From positions 1-64,000 of the forward strand of contig CANGYR010000004.1 in assembly GCA_947458275.1 (NCBI GenBank): DNA of 64,000 bases. The letters run 5' to 3'. This document shows, in pieces, positions 9,293 through 17,787 of this stretch (within the stretch, counting starts at the first letter, position 1; each line of letters begins with the position of its first letter). The notes beneath the pieces were generated by a model. The model was not told the DNA's origin. It worked only from the letters and a program-made list of their open reading frames with translations, and ran no database searches. Origin of the DNA: Chitinophagaceae bacterium (GTDB lineage Bacteria > Bacteroidota > Bacteroidia > Chitinophagales > Chitinophagaceae). The translations under genes and the position numbers were made by a program.

Positions 9293-10198
9293 ATGATAAA
9301 ATTATTGGATAAACTATTTATGAAACAATGGAATATAGCCATTGGGCGATATAATATGGATGATTTTATCAAATACGGATTTAAAAATACTACATTCAAA
9401 TGGTATCCTGTTTGTAAAGTAAATGAATTGCATGCAGATCCTTTTTTATTAAAAAACCCAAACGGCCAATATCATATTTTATTCGAAAAGCTATGTAAAT
9501 ATAAAGGGTACGGTCAAATTCATGTAAAAACGTTAAATGAAAATTTTGATATTTTATCAACTAAAGTTTTACTTGAATTTTCTAATCATTTATCTTATCC
9601 AAGTATTTTCATTGATGAAAGTAAAACATACATTATTCCTGAATCCAGTGAAGACGGTAATTTGTATGCATATGAATTCGATTTTGAAAATATTTCTTTA
9701 AAAAATAAGTTTACTCTTATTAATGATAAACCTTTATTAGATACTACTTTTTTAAAACACGATGGAAGATATTGGTTATTTTCAACTCAAAGAGGACCTG
9801 ATAGTAATAAAAATCTCTTTATTCATTATTCTGAAAATTTTAATGGCCCATACAAAGCACACAAATTAAATCCACTAAAAAATAATCCGTATGGCAGCCG
9901 ACCTGCTGGTAATATTATAAAACATAATGACCATTTTTACAGACCAACTCAAAATTGTACACATTATTATGGAAGTTCTATTGTTATAAATAAATTAATT
10001 ACATTAAATGAAGAGGAATTTGAAGAAGAATTTTCTTTTGAAATAAAACCTGAACAAATTTGTACTAAGATTAAAGGGATACACACAATAAATTTTAATG
10101 AAGACCTGGTTGTTATAGATGGACTATTTAAAATTTTTACACCATTTAATCAGTTTAAAATCTATTTAAATAAATATTTTAAGCGAGTCTTTATTTAG
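9293..10198 (+). CDS. GINT1-like five-bladed propeller protein, putative sugar-transfer/modification enzyme
   Basis: Protein of 301 aa recalling the N-terminal domain of glucosamine inositolphosphorylceramide transferase 1-like bacterial proteins, which have a GH43/GH32-type five-bladed beta-propeller. Repeated blade-like motifs are visible: ELHADPFLLKNPNGQYHILFE, HLSYPSIFIDESKTYIIPESS, LLDTTFLKHDGRYWLFST and NPYGSRPAGNIIKHNDHFYRP. The acidic residues in HADPF, IPESS and DTTF occupy positions where propeller hydrolases keep active-site carboxylates. No signal peptide is apparent, so it probably works in the cytoplasm with the glycosyltransferases. A stand-alone copy without the fused transferase domain is noteworthy. 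Assignment is from motif memory, not a search. Confidence 0.62.
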   Translation: MIKLLDKLFMKQWNIAIGRYNMDDFIKYGFKNTTFKWYPVCKVNELHADPFLLKNPNGQYHILFEKLCKYKGYGQIHVKTLNENFDILSTKVLLEFSNHLSYPSIFIDESKTYIIPESSEDGNLYAYEFDFENISLKNKFTLINDKPLLDTTFLKHDGRYWLFSTQRGPDSNKNLFIHYSENFNGPYKAHKLNPLKNNPYGSRPAGNIIKHNDHFYRPTQNCTHYYGSSIVINKLITLNEEEFEEEFSFEIKPEQICTKIKGIHTINFNEDLVVIDGLFKIFTPFNQFKIYLNKYFKRVFI

Positions 10199-10215
10199 TT
10201 CATATTTAATTTAAG

Positions 10216-11478
10216 ATGATTACCATGATTAAGTTTTATATCAAAAATAACTTACTTACAAATTTAAAAATTAATAGGATTAAGAATTTATATGAATTAG
10301 ATGAAAATAAACTTCTTGATAAATATAATGACGCATTTATACATCTATTTAATAAGACTTTAGATAAATCATCATTCTATTATAATCTTTACAATAGTCA
10401 CGGTATCAGTAAAAGGGATATTAAGACAATTGATGACATACATAAATTACCGGTTATAAACAGGAAATCAATCCTTGAAAATGTTGATAATATCTATACA
10501 GGATTAAATTATTTCAAGGTCAAAGGATTAACTAGCGGAACTTCCGGATCACCTGCTATGGTTTACAGAACACCTGCAAGTATAAACCTGGAGCAGGCAT
10601 ATCTAAGAAATTACAGAGAAATCTTTGGATTCGGGTTTAAAGATAAATTGCTTTCAATTCGAGGTAAGTTGGGCAAGAATATGCCATATTATTTTGATAG
10701 GCTAAATAATACATTATACATTTCTGGTCCAAATATCAATAATGAAACTATACATTTCTATTATGATATAATTATGAGATTTAAACCAGTTGCAATTGAA
10801 GCTTTTCCCAGCTATCTCTATAAATTCTTTCTGGAATTGAATAAAAAGAAATATTCATTGAATGTTAATAATATTTTCACTTCTTCTGAAATGCTTTATT
10901 CATTTCAAAGAGAAAAAATTGAATCATATTTCAGTTCATCTGTTCATGATTGGTATGGTAATGTAGAGAGAAGTATTTGTCTGGCACAGAATAATAACAA
11001 TAAATATTATCCATTGCCCTTATATTCAATAAATGAATATAAGGACAACTGTATTATTACAACATCATTAATTAATGATAGTTTCCCATTGATCAGATAT
11101 GAGGTTGATGATCGAATATCTGTTGGAAGTGATGATTTTTATAAAAATCTAATTTCTCCGGAAATTATACAAATTGAAGGTAGATCTGGAGATACGCTTG
11201 TATTGAGAGATGGAAGTGTTGTAGGCTGTATAGATCATGCTTTTAAGGGTATTGATAATCTTATTATGGCACAGATTTATCAGTCTATTTCGGATAAATC
11301 AATCGAAGTAAAATTAGTTGTAAATCAAGCTTATAATCATTTGAGTGAAATGAAATTAAAACAGAATTTAACTAGAATGATTGGTACTGAAACCCCTACC
11401 CGATTAACAATATGTAATGAAAGTGAACTGATTTTACAAAAGAATAAAAAATATCAATTAATTATTAAGAATGATTAA
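10216..11478 (+). CDS. CapK-type adenylate-forming enzyme (phenylacetate-CoA ligase superfamily)
   Basis: Protein of 420 aa of the CapK/PaaK group found in capsule loci. The ATP/AMP-binding P-loop is seen as LTSGTSGSPAMVYRTP (from base 10528). Further motifs are SEMLYSFQREKIE, a DWYGNVERSICLAQ segment (the YG.vE motif of the family) and FPLIRYEVDDRISV. It should activate a carboxylic acid as an acyl-adenylate, probably for attachment to a sugar or for use by the nearby FemAB/GNAT-like protein; that link is inference. The start could be the ATG at 10216 or the one at 10225. It overlaps the next gene by 8 bases. Confidence 0.83.
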   Translation: MITMIKFYIKNNLLTNLKINRIKNLYELDENKLLDKYNDAFIHLFNKTLDKSSFYYNLYNSHGISKRDIKTIDDIHKLPVINRKSILENVDNIYTGLNYFKVKGLTSGTSGSPAMVYRTPASINLEQAYLRNYREIFGFGFKDKLLSIRGKLGKNMPYYFDRLNNTLYISGPNINNETIHFYYDIIMRFKPVAIEAFPSYLYKFFLELNKKKYSLNVNNIFTSSEMLYSFQREKIESYFSSSVHDWYGNVERSICLAQNNNNKYYPLPLYSINEYKDNCIITTSLINDSFPLIRYEVDDRISVGSDDFYKNLISPEIIQIEGRSGDTLVLRDGSVVGCIDHAFKGIDNLIMAQIYQSISDKSIEVKLVVNQAYNHLSEMKLKQNLTRMIGTETPTRLTICNESELILQKNKKYQLIIKND

Positions 11479-12523
11479 GGTATTAATAACAGGTCCAATT
11501 TTACCTCCAGCGGGTGGAATAAGCATACATATTTTAAGATTAAAAAATCTCTTAAAAAATGATTTTGAATTTGATTTTATTGATGAATCCACTCAGATTA
11601 AAAATGAATACTTTAATATAAGAAGTCTTAAAGTGTTGAGTTATCTGAAAAAAGCTATTACAACCGATATTTTCTATATACATAGTGGAAATAACTTTTT
11701 TAAAAATACTCACATTATTCTGGCTAAAATTCTAAGGAAGAAAATTATTATCACCATTCATGGATATCGTAATAGAAAAAACTGGTTCTTAAGAAATTTA
11801 GATAAATACATTTATGAATTATCTGATAAAATAATACTAGTAAACAATGAAATTATTGAAAGAATTCCTTTGAAGGAATCTTCTAAATGTATTATTAAAA
11901 ATGCTTTTCTTCCGCCTCTTATGGAGAATGAAATATTAAATTCACCAGTTATTATAGAATGGATAAAATCAGTAAAATTAAATGAAAAAATATTACTCAC
12001 GGCCAATGCATCCAGACTGGATTTACATAATAACGAGGATTTATATGGTTTAGATATGTGTATTGAAGTAATAAGAAGATTAGTAAATAAAGGTTATAAT
12101 ATTAGTTTGATTTACATAGTTACCTCTTTAGACAGAGGGGTTGAAAGATTCAATCAATACTTTGATACAATTAAGACATACAATTTACAGGATGATATTC
12201 TATTAATAAATGAAAATGTTTCTTTTGTCAGAGTCATTGAACAATCTGACATTGTTTTACGACCTACAAACATTGATGGAGATGCTATTACTATAAGAGA
12301 AGCTATTTATTTAAACAAGCCGATTCTTGCATCAGATGCTGTTTTAAGGCCTGAAGGTACTAGTACTTTTAAAAATAGAGATTTTGATGATTTTGAATTA
12401 CAATTAGAATATCAAATCAAAAACAGCATTGAAAAAAAAACATTAAAGAATGAAGAACAAAATCATAATATAAATGATTTTAAAGAATTCTATGTTAATC
12501 TAATTAATTCAATCTCTTCTTAA
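11471..12523 (+). CDS. Glycosyltransferase, family 4-like
   Basis: Protein of 350 aa opening with VLITGPILPPAGGISIHILRLKNLL, the GT4 glycine-rich start. The middle region (KIIITIHGYRNRKNWFLRNLDKYIYELSDKIILVNNEI) is typical of the linker between the two Rossmann domains. The C-terminal motif, DIVLRPTNIDGDAITIREAIYLNKPILAS, is a variant of the donor-binding E-x7-E region. Its start overlaps the CapK-type gene, so the two are probably made together. It adds another sugar to the repeat unit; specificity is unknown. Confidence 0.83.
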   Translation: MIKVLITGPILPPAGGISIHILRLKNLLKNDFEFDFIDESTQIKNEYFNIRSLKVLSYLKKAITTDIFYIHSGNNFFKNTHIILAKILRKKIIITIHGYRNRKNWFLRNLDKYIYELSDKIILVNNEIIERIPLKESSKCIIKNAFLPPLMENEILNSPVIIEWIKSVKLNEKILLTANASRLDLHNNEDLYGLDMCIEVIRRLVNKGYNISLIYIVTSLDRGVERFNQYFDTIKTYNLQDDILLINENVSFVRVIEQSDIVLRPTNIDGDAITIREAIYLNKPILASDAVLRPEGTSTFKNRDFDDFELQLEYQIKNSIEKKTLKNEEQNHNINDFKEFYVNLINSISS

Positions 12524-12550
12524 TAATACAAACCTCAATATTGACTATTT

Positions 12551-13759
12551 ATGCAAATTGAACATAAAATCAATCATTCATTTAAAAAATTAAAAAACTA
12601 TTGTGAGACCAATAATTTTATTGGGTATGATCCATATGATGGTTTGAACAGTGAAATTTTTAAAAATTTAGGCCCTATATCAAAATATAAATTATTCAAA
12701 CTAATTTGGATTCAATTCTTTAAAAAATTTCCAATTAATCTAAGAAAACTTTTTAAAATAAAACCCGACTATAATCCCAAGGCTCTGGCGTTGTTTTTAT
12801 CAGCTTATTGTAAGTTATATAAATCAAATAACGATTTGCAATATCTTAATAAAATCAATTTCTTTATTAATAAAATAATCAACCTGCAAACAAAAGGATT
12901 TTCGGGTGCTTGCTGGGGTTATAATTTCGATTGGCAATCACGCGCATTTTTTCAACCTAAATATGCACCAACTATTGTTGTATCATCTTTTGTAGCAAAC
13001 GCACTTTTAGATGCCTATGAAATCACAGCAGATGAGGAATTGTTAAAGCTTTCGAGAAGTACTTGTGATTTTATTTTACTTGATTTAAACAAACATATTG
13101 AGAATGACAAAAGTCATGCTTTTTCATACTCTCCATTTGATAAAAGTATAGTTTTTAACGCGAGCTTGCTTGGTACAAGATTGTTATCAAGGGTATATTA
13201 TTATACAAGAGAAGAGTTCTTATTCATTGAGGCAAAGAAATCAATAAATTATGTTTGTGATAATCAAAACAGTGATGGCTCCTGGAGTTATGGAAAATAT
13301 TCTTTTCATAAATGGATAGATAGTTTTCATACCGGTTATAATTTAGAATGCATTGCTGATTACACAAAGTATACAAATGATGCAGTTTACGTAAAGAATT
13401 TAAAAAGTGGTTTTAACTATTATATTAAAACATTTTTTTTGAAAAATGGACAATGCAAATATTATAACAACAAACTTTATCCAATTGACATTCATTCTAT
13501 ATCACAACTTATAATAACATTAGATAAAATTGAAAAAATTGTTGAATACAAAGATAATGTTGATAATGTTTTAAGCTGGACAATTGATAATATGCAAGAT
13601 GATATTGGATATTTTTATTTTCAAAAAAGCAGATTCTATACTAACCGAATACCCTTTATGAGATGGTCACAAGCATGGATGTTTTTAGCATTGAGCATTT
13701 ATTTAAAAAACTTTAATCCTTTACACACCTTAATATTAAATGATGAAAATTTGGTTTGA
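12551..13759 (+). CDS. Alpha/alpha-toroid protein of polysaccharide loci, function unknown
   Basis: Protein of 402 aa without a signal peptide. The helical pattern and motifs point to an (alpha/alpha)-toroid fold: GFSGACWGYNFDWQSRAFFQP, VSSFVANALLDAYEIT, and QNSDGSWSYGK, which resembles the QW motif of prenyltransferases and cyclases. FHTGYNLECIADYTKYT and FMRWSQAWMFLALS complete the repeat pattern. I recall relatives in EPS loci that carry unreliable automatic names. It could be a sugar epimerase, lyase or glycan-binding protein. It overlaps the following DUF354 gene, so it belongs to the operon. No function is claimed. Confidence 0.7.
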   Translation: MQIEHKINHSFKKLKNYCETNNFIGYDPYDGLNSEIFKNLGPISKYKLFKLIWIQFFKKFPINLRKLFKIKPDYNPKALALFLSAYCKLYKSNNDLQYLNKINFFINKIINLQTKGFSGACWGYNFDWQSRAFFQPKYAPTIVVSSFVANALLDAYEITADEELLKLSRSTCDFILLDLNKHIENDKSHAFSYSPFDKSIVFNASLLGTRLLSRVYYYTREEFLFIEAKKSINYVCDNQNSDGSWSYGKYSFHKWIDSFHTGYNLECIADYTKYTNDAVYVKNLKSGFNYYIKTFFLKNGQCKYYNNKLYPIDIHSISQLIITLDKIEKIVEYKDNVDNVLSWTIDNMQDDIGYFYFQKSRFYTNRIPFMRWSQAWMFLALSIYLKNFNPLHTLILNDENLV

Positions 13760-14774
13760 TTTGTCAAACTCTCCTCATATCAATATGTTCTGCGATTTAA
13801 TTAAAGAATTAGAAATTGAAGGAAATGAGGTTATCATAACATCGAGACCATTGGCTAATACTATTCAATTATTAGAACAAAAAGGTCTTACACATAAAAT
13901 AATTGGAACACACTATGGAAAAAATATTTTAAAGAAAATATTTGGTTTCCCGATAAGAATTATACAATTAATAATATACATAAGATCAGTTGGAAATGTA
14001 CATCTAGCAGTATCACAAAGTTCTTTTCATTCACCTATCGCGTCATGGTTTTTAGGAATACCATCTATTTACACAAATGACAATGAACACGCTTTCGGTA
14101 ATAAAGCTGCATTCTTATTTGCAACAATGATTTATCTGCCGGAAAATCTAACTCTTAAAACAACATTATCAAATAGATTATTATCAAAAAAAGTTAAAAA
14201 ATATCCGGGTATCAAGGAAGGTATTTATTTATGGAGAATGGGTGAAAAAATATCCTCACTAAGAAACAATGAAGTTAATTTAAGAAAAAATATTTATTTC
14301 CGACCTGAACCACAAACAGCACAATACTATAATGGGAAAGTTAATTTTTTAGATAATACTATTGCGGCATTACAAAATGAATATCAAATCATTATACTTC
14401 CAAGAGACTCAGATCAATCAAATTACTATAAACACAATAAATTTCATTCCGTTAAGGTTGCTGATAAACCAATTGAATTTTTAAATATTGCTATTGATTG
14501 TTTGTTATTTATTGGAGCAGGTGGATCTATGACCAGAGAGTTAGCTGTACTGGGAGTACCAACTATTTCAGTCTATCAGGAAAAATTATTAGATGTGGAC
14601 AGAGTTTTAATAGCAAATGGCTTGATGATTCATGAACCTGATTTAACTGCTGATAAACTGAAAGTTTTTATTCAGACGGTTAAAATAAACAAAATGCCTA
14701 ATAATTTTATTCAAAAGGGTAAATCAGCGTACAGCCTAATTAAAAATTCAATTTTAAATTATAGAAATGATTAA
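13743..14774 (+). CDS. DUF354 family protein (GT-B-like, polysaccharide locus)
   Basis: Protein of about 343 aa beginning MKIWFDLSNSPHINMFCDLIKELE, the DUF354 signature. An adjacent ATG three bases earlier (13740) is the alternative start. The fold is expected to resemble GT-B enzymes such as UDP-GlcNAc 2-epimerase. The C-terminal part LLFIGAGGSMTRELAVLGVPTISVYQ resembles the UDP-binding G-x-S/G-x-E region of epimerases and MurG-like transferases. It overlaps the toroid gene by 17 to 20 bases and the oxidoreductase gene by 8 bases, indicating tight coupling. Exact chemistry is unknown. Confidence 0.8.
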   Translation: MKIWFDLSNSPHINMFCDLIKELEIEGNEVIITSRPLANTIQLLEQKGLTHKIIGTHYGKNILKKIFGFPIRIIQLIIYIRSVGNVHLAVSQSSFHSPIASWFLGIPSIYTNDNEHAFGNKAAFLFATMIYLPENLTLKTTLSNRLLSKKVKKYPGIKEGIYLWRMGEKISSLRNNEVNLRKNIYFRPEPQTAQYYNGKVNFLDNTIAALQNEYQIIILPRDSDQSNYYKHNKFHSVKVADKPIEFLNIAIDCLLFIGAGGSMTRELAVLGVPTISVYQEKLLDVDRVLIANGLMIHEPDLTADKLKVFIQTVKINKMPNNFIQKGKSAYSLIKNSILNYRND

Positions 14775-15774
14775 AGTCGCATTAATAGGTGCTGGGAAAA
14801 TGGGCCTATCTCACTTATCAATTTTGGGTGCTCATCCTGATGTTGAGGTTGTTGGTGTCGCAGATTCCTCAAAAATTACACTTGATGTTTTGAAAAGATT
14901 CTCAGCATTTAAGGTTTATTCCGATTATAAAATTATGATTCAGGAAGTTAATCCTGAGGCAGTGATAGTATCAGTTCCAACAAAATACCATAACTCAATT
15001 GTTGAAGAGCTACTATTAAAGAATATCCATGTCTTCGTCGAGAAGCCGTTTTGCCTTAATTATGAAGACTCCTTAAAATTATCTGATTTAGCACTACAAT
15101 ATAACGTGATAAATCAAGTTGGATATCATAATCGCTTTATTGGAACTTTTACTGAGGCAAAGAGAATAATAGAAAATGGGTTTTTAGGAAAAATTAATCA
15201 TTATACCGGCGAAGCATACGGACCAGTTGTAATAAAAAAAAAGAATAATACTTGGAGATCAAAAGATGATGAAGGCGGAGGATGTCTTATGGATTACGCT
15301 TCACATGTAATTGACTTAATTCATTATTTAATCTCTCCAATAAAGCAAATTAACGGATCAATCTTAAAAAAAATATTTTCTGAAAATGTAGATGACTCTG
15401 TTTATGCGCTGCTGGAAAACGAGAATAATATATCCGGAGTTATTTCGGTTAATTGGAGCGATGAAACCTATCGAAAGATGTCTACATCTATGACAATAAA
15501 TGGCTCAAATGGAAAAATAATTGTAGATGCATGCGAATTAAAAGTATACTTTAATGACAATAACTGTCCGGTTGGTTATAGCAAGGGATGGAATGTAAAA
15601 TATATAACAGAATTGTCGAAACCAGTTGATTTTTATCTCAGAGGTGAGGAATATTCTTTGCAGATTGATTATTTTATTAAATCTATTATCAGAAAGAATA
15701 AAATAAATAAGAATTCATTTTCGTCAGCGAATAAAACAGACAAAGTTATTTCAATTATCAAATCTTTAAATTAA
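14767..15774 (+). CDS. Gfo/Idh/MocA family NAD(P)-dependent oxidoreductase
   Basis: Protein of 335 aa with an N-terminal Rossmann fold (VALIGAGKMGLSHLSIL, residues 3-19), the catalytic EKPFC motif (about residues 95-99) and a C-terminal alpha/beta substrate domain (GGCLMDYASHVIDLIHYL contains the usual G-x-x-D-x-x-x-H arrangement). Such enzymes oxidise or reduce sugars or nucleotide sugars at C3 or C2. Placed before an unassigned barrel-like gene and a UDP-GlcNAc 2-epimerase, it likely helps make a modified sugar nucleotide for the polymer. The substrate is inferred only from context. Confidence 0.88.
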   Translation: MIKVALIGAGKMGLSHLSILGAHPDVEVVGVADSSKITLDVLKRFSAFKVYSDYKIMIQEVNPEAVIVSVPTKYHNSIVEELLLKNIHVFVEKPFCLNYEDSLKLSDLALQYNVINQVGYHNRFIGTFTEAKRIIENGFLGKINHYTGEAYGPVVIKKKNNTWRSKDDEGGGCLMDYASHVIDLIHYLISPIKQINGSILKKIFSENVDDSVYALLENENNISGVISVNWSDETYRKMSTSMTINGSNGKIIVDACELKVYFNDNNCPVGYSKGWNVKYITELSKPVDFYLRGEEYSLQIDYFIKSIIRKNKINKNSFSSANKTDKVISIIKSLN

Positions 15775-15780
15775 GAAATT

Positions 15781-16671
15781 ATGGATAGAATCTTATTCGG
15801 GGATAATCAATTTTTCGCAGTTAATCATACTTCTGATGAAAAGTCAAGGGCACAGTCGATAAAATTTAAAAATGATAAAACTATTATAGATACTATTAAT
15901 TATGCAGTAGATATGAGTGTTGACACATTTATGTGTACTACACACGATAGAATGAGAAATGTTTGCGAATTAATAAAGAGTGATTTTTATCGTTATAAAG
16001 ATTTTAAAATTTACCCATGCATGCCATACGCACATAAATATGCTAATGCAATAACTGAATTAGGTATTTTGGACACCATTAAGACGTATGTTCCCGGGAA
16101 TTTTTTTGGCACATTATTTAAAGGAGGCAAGGCATTGTTGAACAAAGATTTTTTGTCAATGATGGAATTAATGATAGATGCTGAAATGAAAATATTTAAA
16201 GGAATCAATACTCCGGTAATTTTCTTGCAAAATGTTATCACAGACCTGCTATTGGGACTAGGTATGAAGGATGTATTAAAAGCATTTTATGAATACGTAA
16301 GCGAAAAATACAATGCAGAAGTAGGATTTATCACAATGAACATGCCTCGTTTATTAAATCTATTAGAAAGTATCAATATTTATAATCCTATTATTTGCAC
16401 CTCAATAAATAGTGCAGGATTTCGAATGTCTGGTGGTACAGAATTATATGAAAATACATTAAGAACCCGAAATGTCCGGGTGATAGCGATGCAAGTACTT
16501 GGAGGTGGCGCTATCCATCCTCGTGAAGCGATTGATTATGTTTGTGGTTTGCCTAATATAGAATCGATTTTATTTGGTGCTTCATCTAAGCAAAATATCT
16601 CTCAAACGATTTCATTGATTCGTGAATTTGATGAAAAGTACTCATTTTCCGAAAGTAACATTGCTATTTAA
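15781..16671 (+). CDS. Conserved protein of sugar-biosynthesis loci, barrel-like, function unknown
   Basis: Protein of 296 aa that I do not recognise as a named enzyme. The opening RILFGDNQFFAVNHTSDEKSRAQ, alternating helix/strand pattern and a late glycine-rich MQVLGGGAIHPREAIDYVCGLPNIESILFGASS recall TIM barrels of the aldo/keto-reductase type. The final SILFGASSKQNISQTI resembles the AKR cofactor-binding region. A classic AKR catalytic tyrosine motif is not obvious. It lies 6 bases after the Gfo/Idh/MocA gene and 5 bases before the epimerase gene, so it probably shares their sugar pathway. No signal peptide. Confidence 0.6.
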   Translation: MDRILFGDNQFFAVNHTSDEKSRAQSIKFKNDKTIIDTINYAVDMSVDTFMCTTHDRMRNVCELIKSDFYRYKDFKIYPCMPYAHKYANAITELGILDTIKTYVPGNFFGTLFKGGKALLNKDFLSMMELMIDAEMKIFKGINTPVIFLQNVITDLLLGLGMKDVLKAFYEYVSEKYNAEVGFITMNMPRLLNLLESINIYNPIICTSINSAGFRMSGGTELYENTLRTRNVRVIAMQVLGGGAIHPREAIDYVCGLPNIESILFGASSKQNISQTISLIREFDEKYSFSESNIAI

Positions 16672-16676
16672 TTATT

Positions 16677-17777
16677 ATGAACATTACCATTGTGGCCGGA
16701 GCTAGGCCAAATTTTGTGAAGATTGCTCCAATCATTAAGTCTATTGAAAAAGCTAATTTAAATGGAATAGATATTAATTACAGATTAGTGCATACAGGTC
16801 AGCATTATGACAAGATAATGAGCGAAAGTTTTTTTAATCAATTAGAAATACCCGAACCTAATGTCAATTTGGAATGTGGCGGCGGATCACAGGCTGAACA
16901 GACAGCTGCAATAATGACGAAATTTGAAAAAGAATTGCTTAACAACAGACCAAATATTGTTCTTGTAGTTGGGGATGTGAATTCCACAATGGCTTGTACT
17001 ATAACAGCAAAGAAATTATGTATTGATGTTGTTCATGTAGAGGCAGGAATTCGTTCAGGTGACATGAGTATGCCTGAAGAAATAAACAGAATCGTTACCG
17101 ATGCAATCAGCGATCATTATTTTACAACTTCTGAATATGCAAACGAAAATCTTATTGATCAAAGAGTCAATTCAGAGAAGATTCATTTCGTTGGAAATAC
17201 AATGATTGATTCATTGTATGAAAATTTATCAAAAATAAAAAGGCCACTATTTTTGGATAATGACGAAATAAAAATTAAAAAATATTTTTTATTGACTTTA
17301 CACAGACCATCAAATGTTGATGATATTGAAAAGTTAAATAAAATAATTAGTTCAATTCTAGACTTCAGTAGAGATTTTCCCATTATTTTCCCTGTTCATC
17401 CACGTACCAAAAAGAATCTAGATTTATTAAATATAACTTCTAACAAATTAAATGTTATTGAACCGCAAGGTTATTTGGAATTTTTATATCTGATAAAGAA
17501 CAGCAAAGGAATCATAACAGATTCCGGAGGAATCACAGAGGAAGCTACTGTATTAAATGTTCCATGCCTGACATTGAGAAATACAACAGAAAGACCAGAA
17601 ACGGTTGTAATTGGAACGAATGAACTTATCGGGGATAACTATCTTTTACTGGGTAAATCAATAGAAAAAATTATCGATGATAATTGGAAAAAAGGAAACA
17701 TACCTAAGCATTGGGACGGGAAGACATCTGAAAGAATAGTATCAAAATTATGTTCATTGTATAATTGCTTTATCTAA
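16677..17777 (+). CDS. wecB: UDP-N-acetylglucosamine 2-epimerase (non-hydrolysing)
   Basis: Protein of 366 aa converting UDP-GlcNAc to UDP-ManNAc in the cytoplasm. Family motifs are clear: NITIVAGARPNFVKIAPII at the N-terminus, VHTGQHYD, VVGDVNSTMACTITAKKL, VHVEAGIRSGDMSMPEEINRIVTDAISD, LLTLHRPSNVDD, and TDSGGITEEATVLNVPCLTLRNTTERPETV. The length is normal. It supplies a ManNAc-type donor, or a precursor for further oxidation by the neighbouring Gfo/Idh/MocA enzyme. WecC-type ManNAc dehydrogenase is absent from the window. Confidence 0.92.
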   Translation: MNITIVAGARPNFVKIAPIIKSIEKANLNGIDINYRLVHTGQHYDKIMSESFFNQLEIPEPNVNLECGGGSQAEQTAAIMTKFEKELLNNRPNIVLVVGDVNSTMACTITAKKLCIDVVHVEAGIRSGDMSMPEEINRIVTDAISDHYFTTSEYANENLIDQRVNSEKIHFVGNTMIDSLYENLSKIKRPLFLDNDEIKIKKYFLLTLHRPSNVDDIEKLNKIISSILDFSRDFPIIFPVHPRTKKNLDLLNITSNKLNVIEPQGYLEFLYLIKNSKGIITDSGGITEEATVLNVPCLTLRNTTERPETVVIGTNELIGDNYLLLGKSIEKIIDDNWKKGNIPKHWDGKTSERIVSKLCSLYNCFI

Positions 17778-17787
17778 TGATTCAATT

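Noticed and set aside
2433-11478. Exosortase/PEP-CTERM type EPS system suggested by NodB, FemAB-like and CapK-like genes
   Set aside because: No exosortase, PEP-CTERM protein or PrsK/PrsR-type regulator is present; the export genes are Wzx/Wzy/Wzc type.
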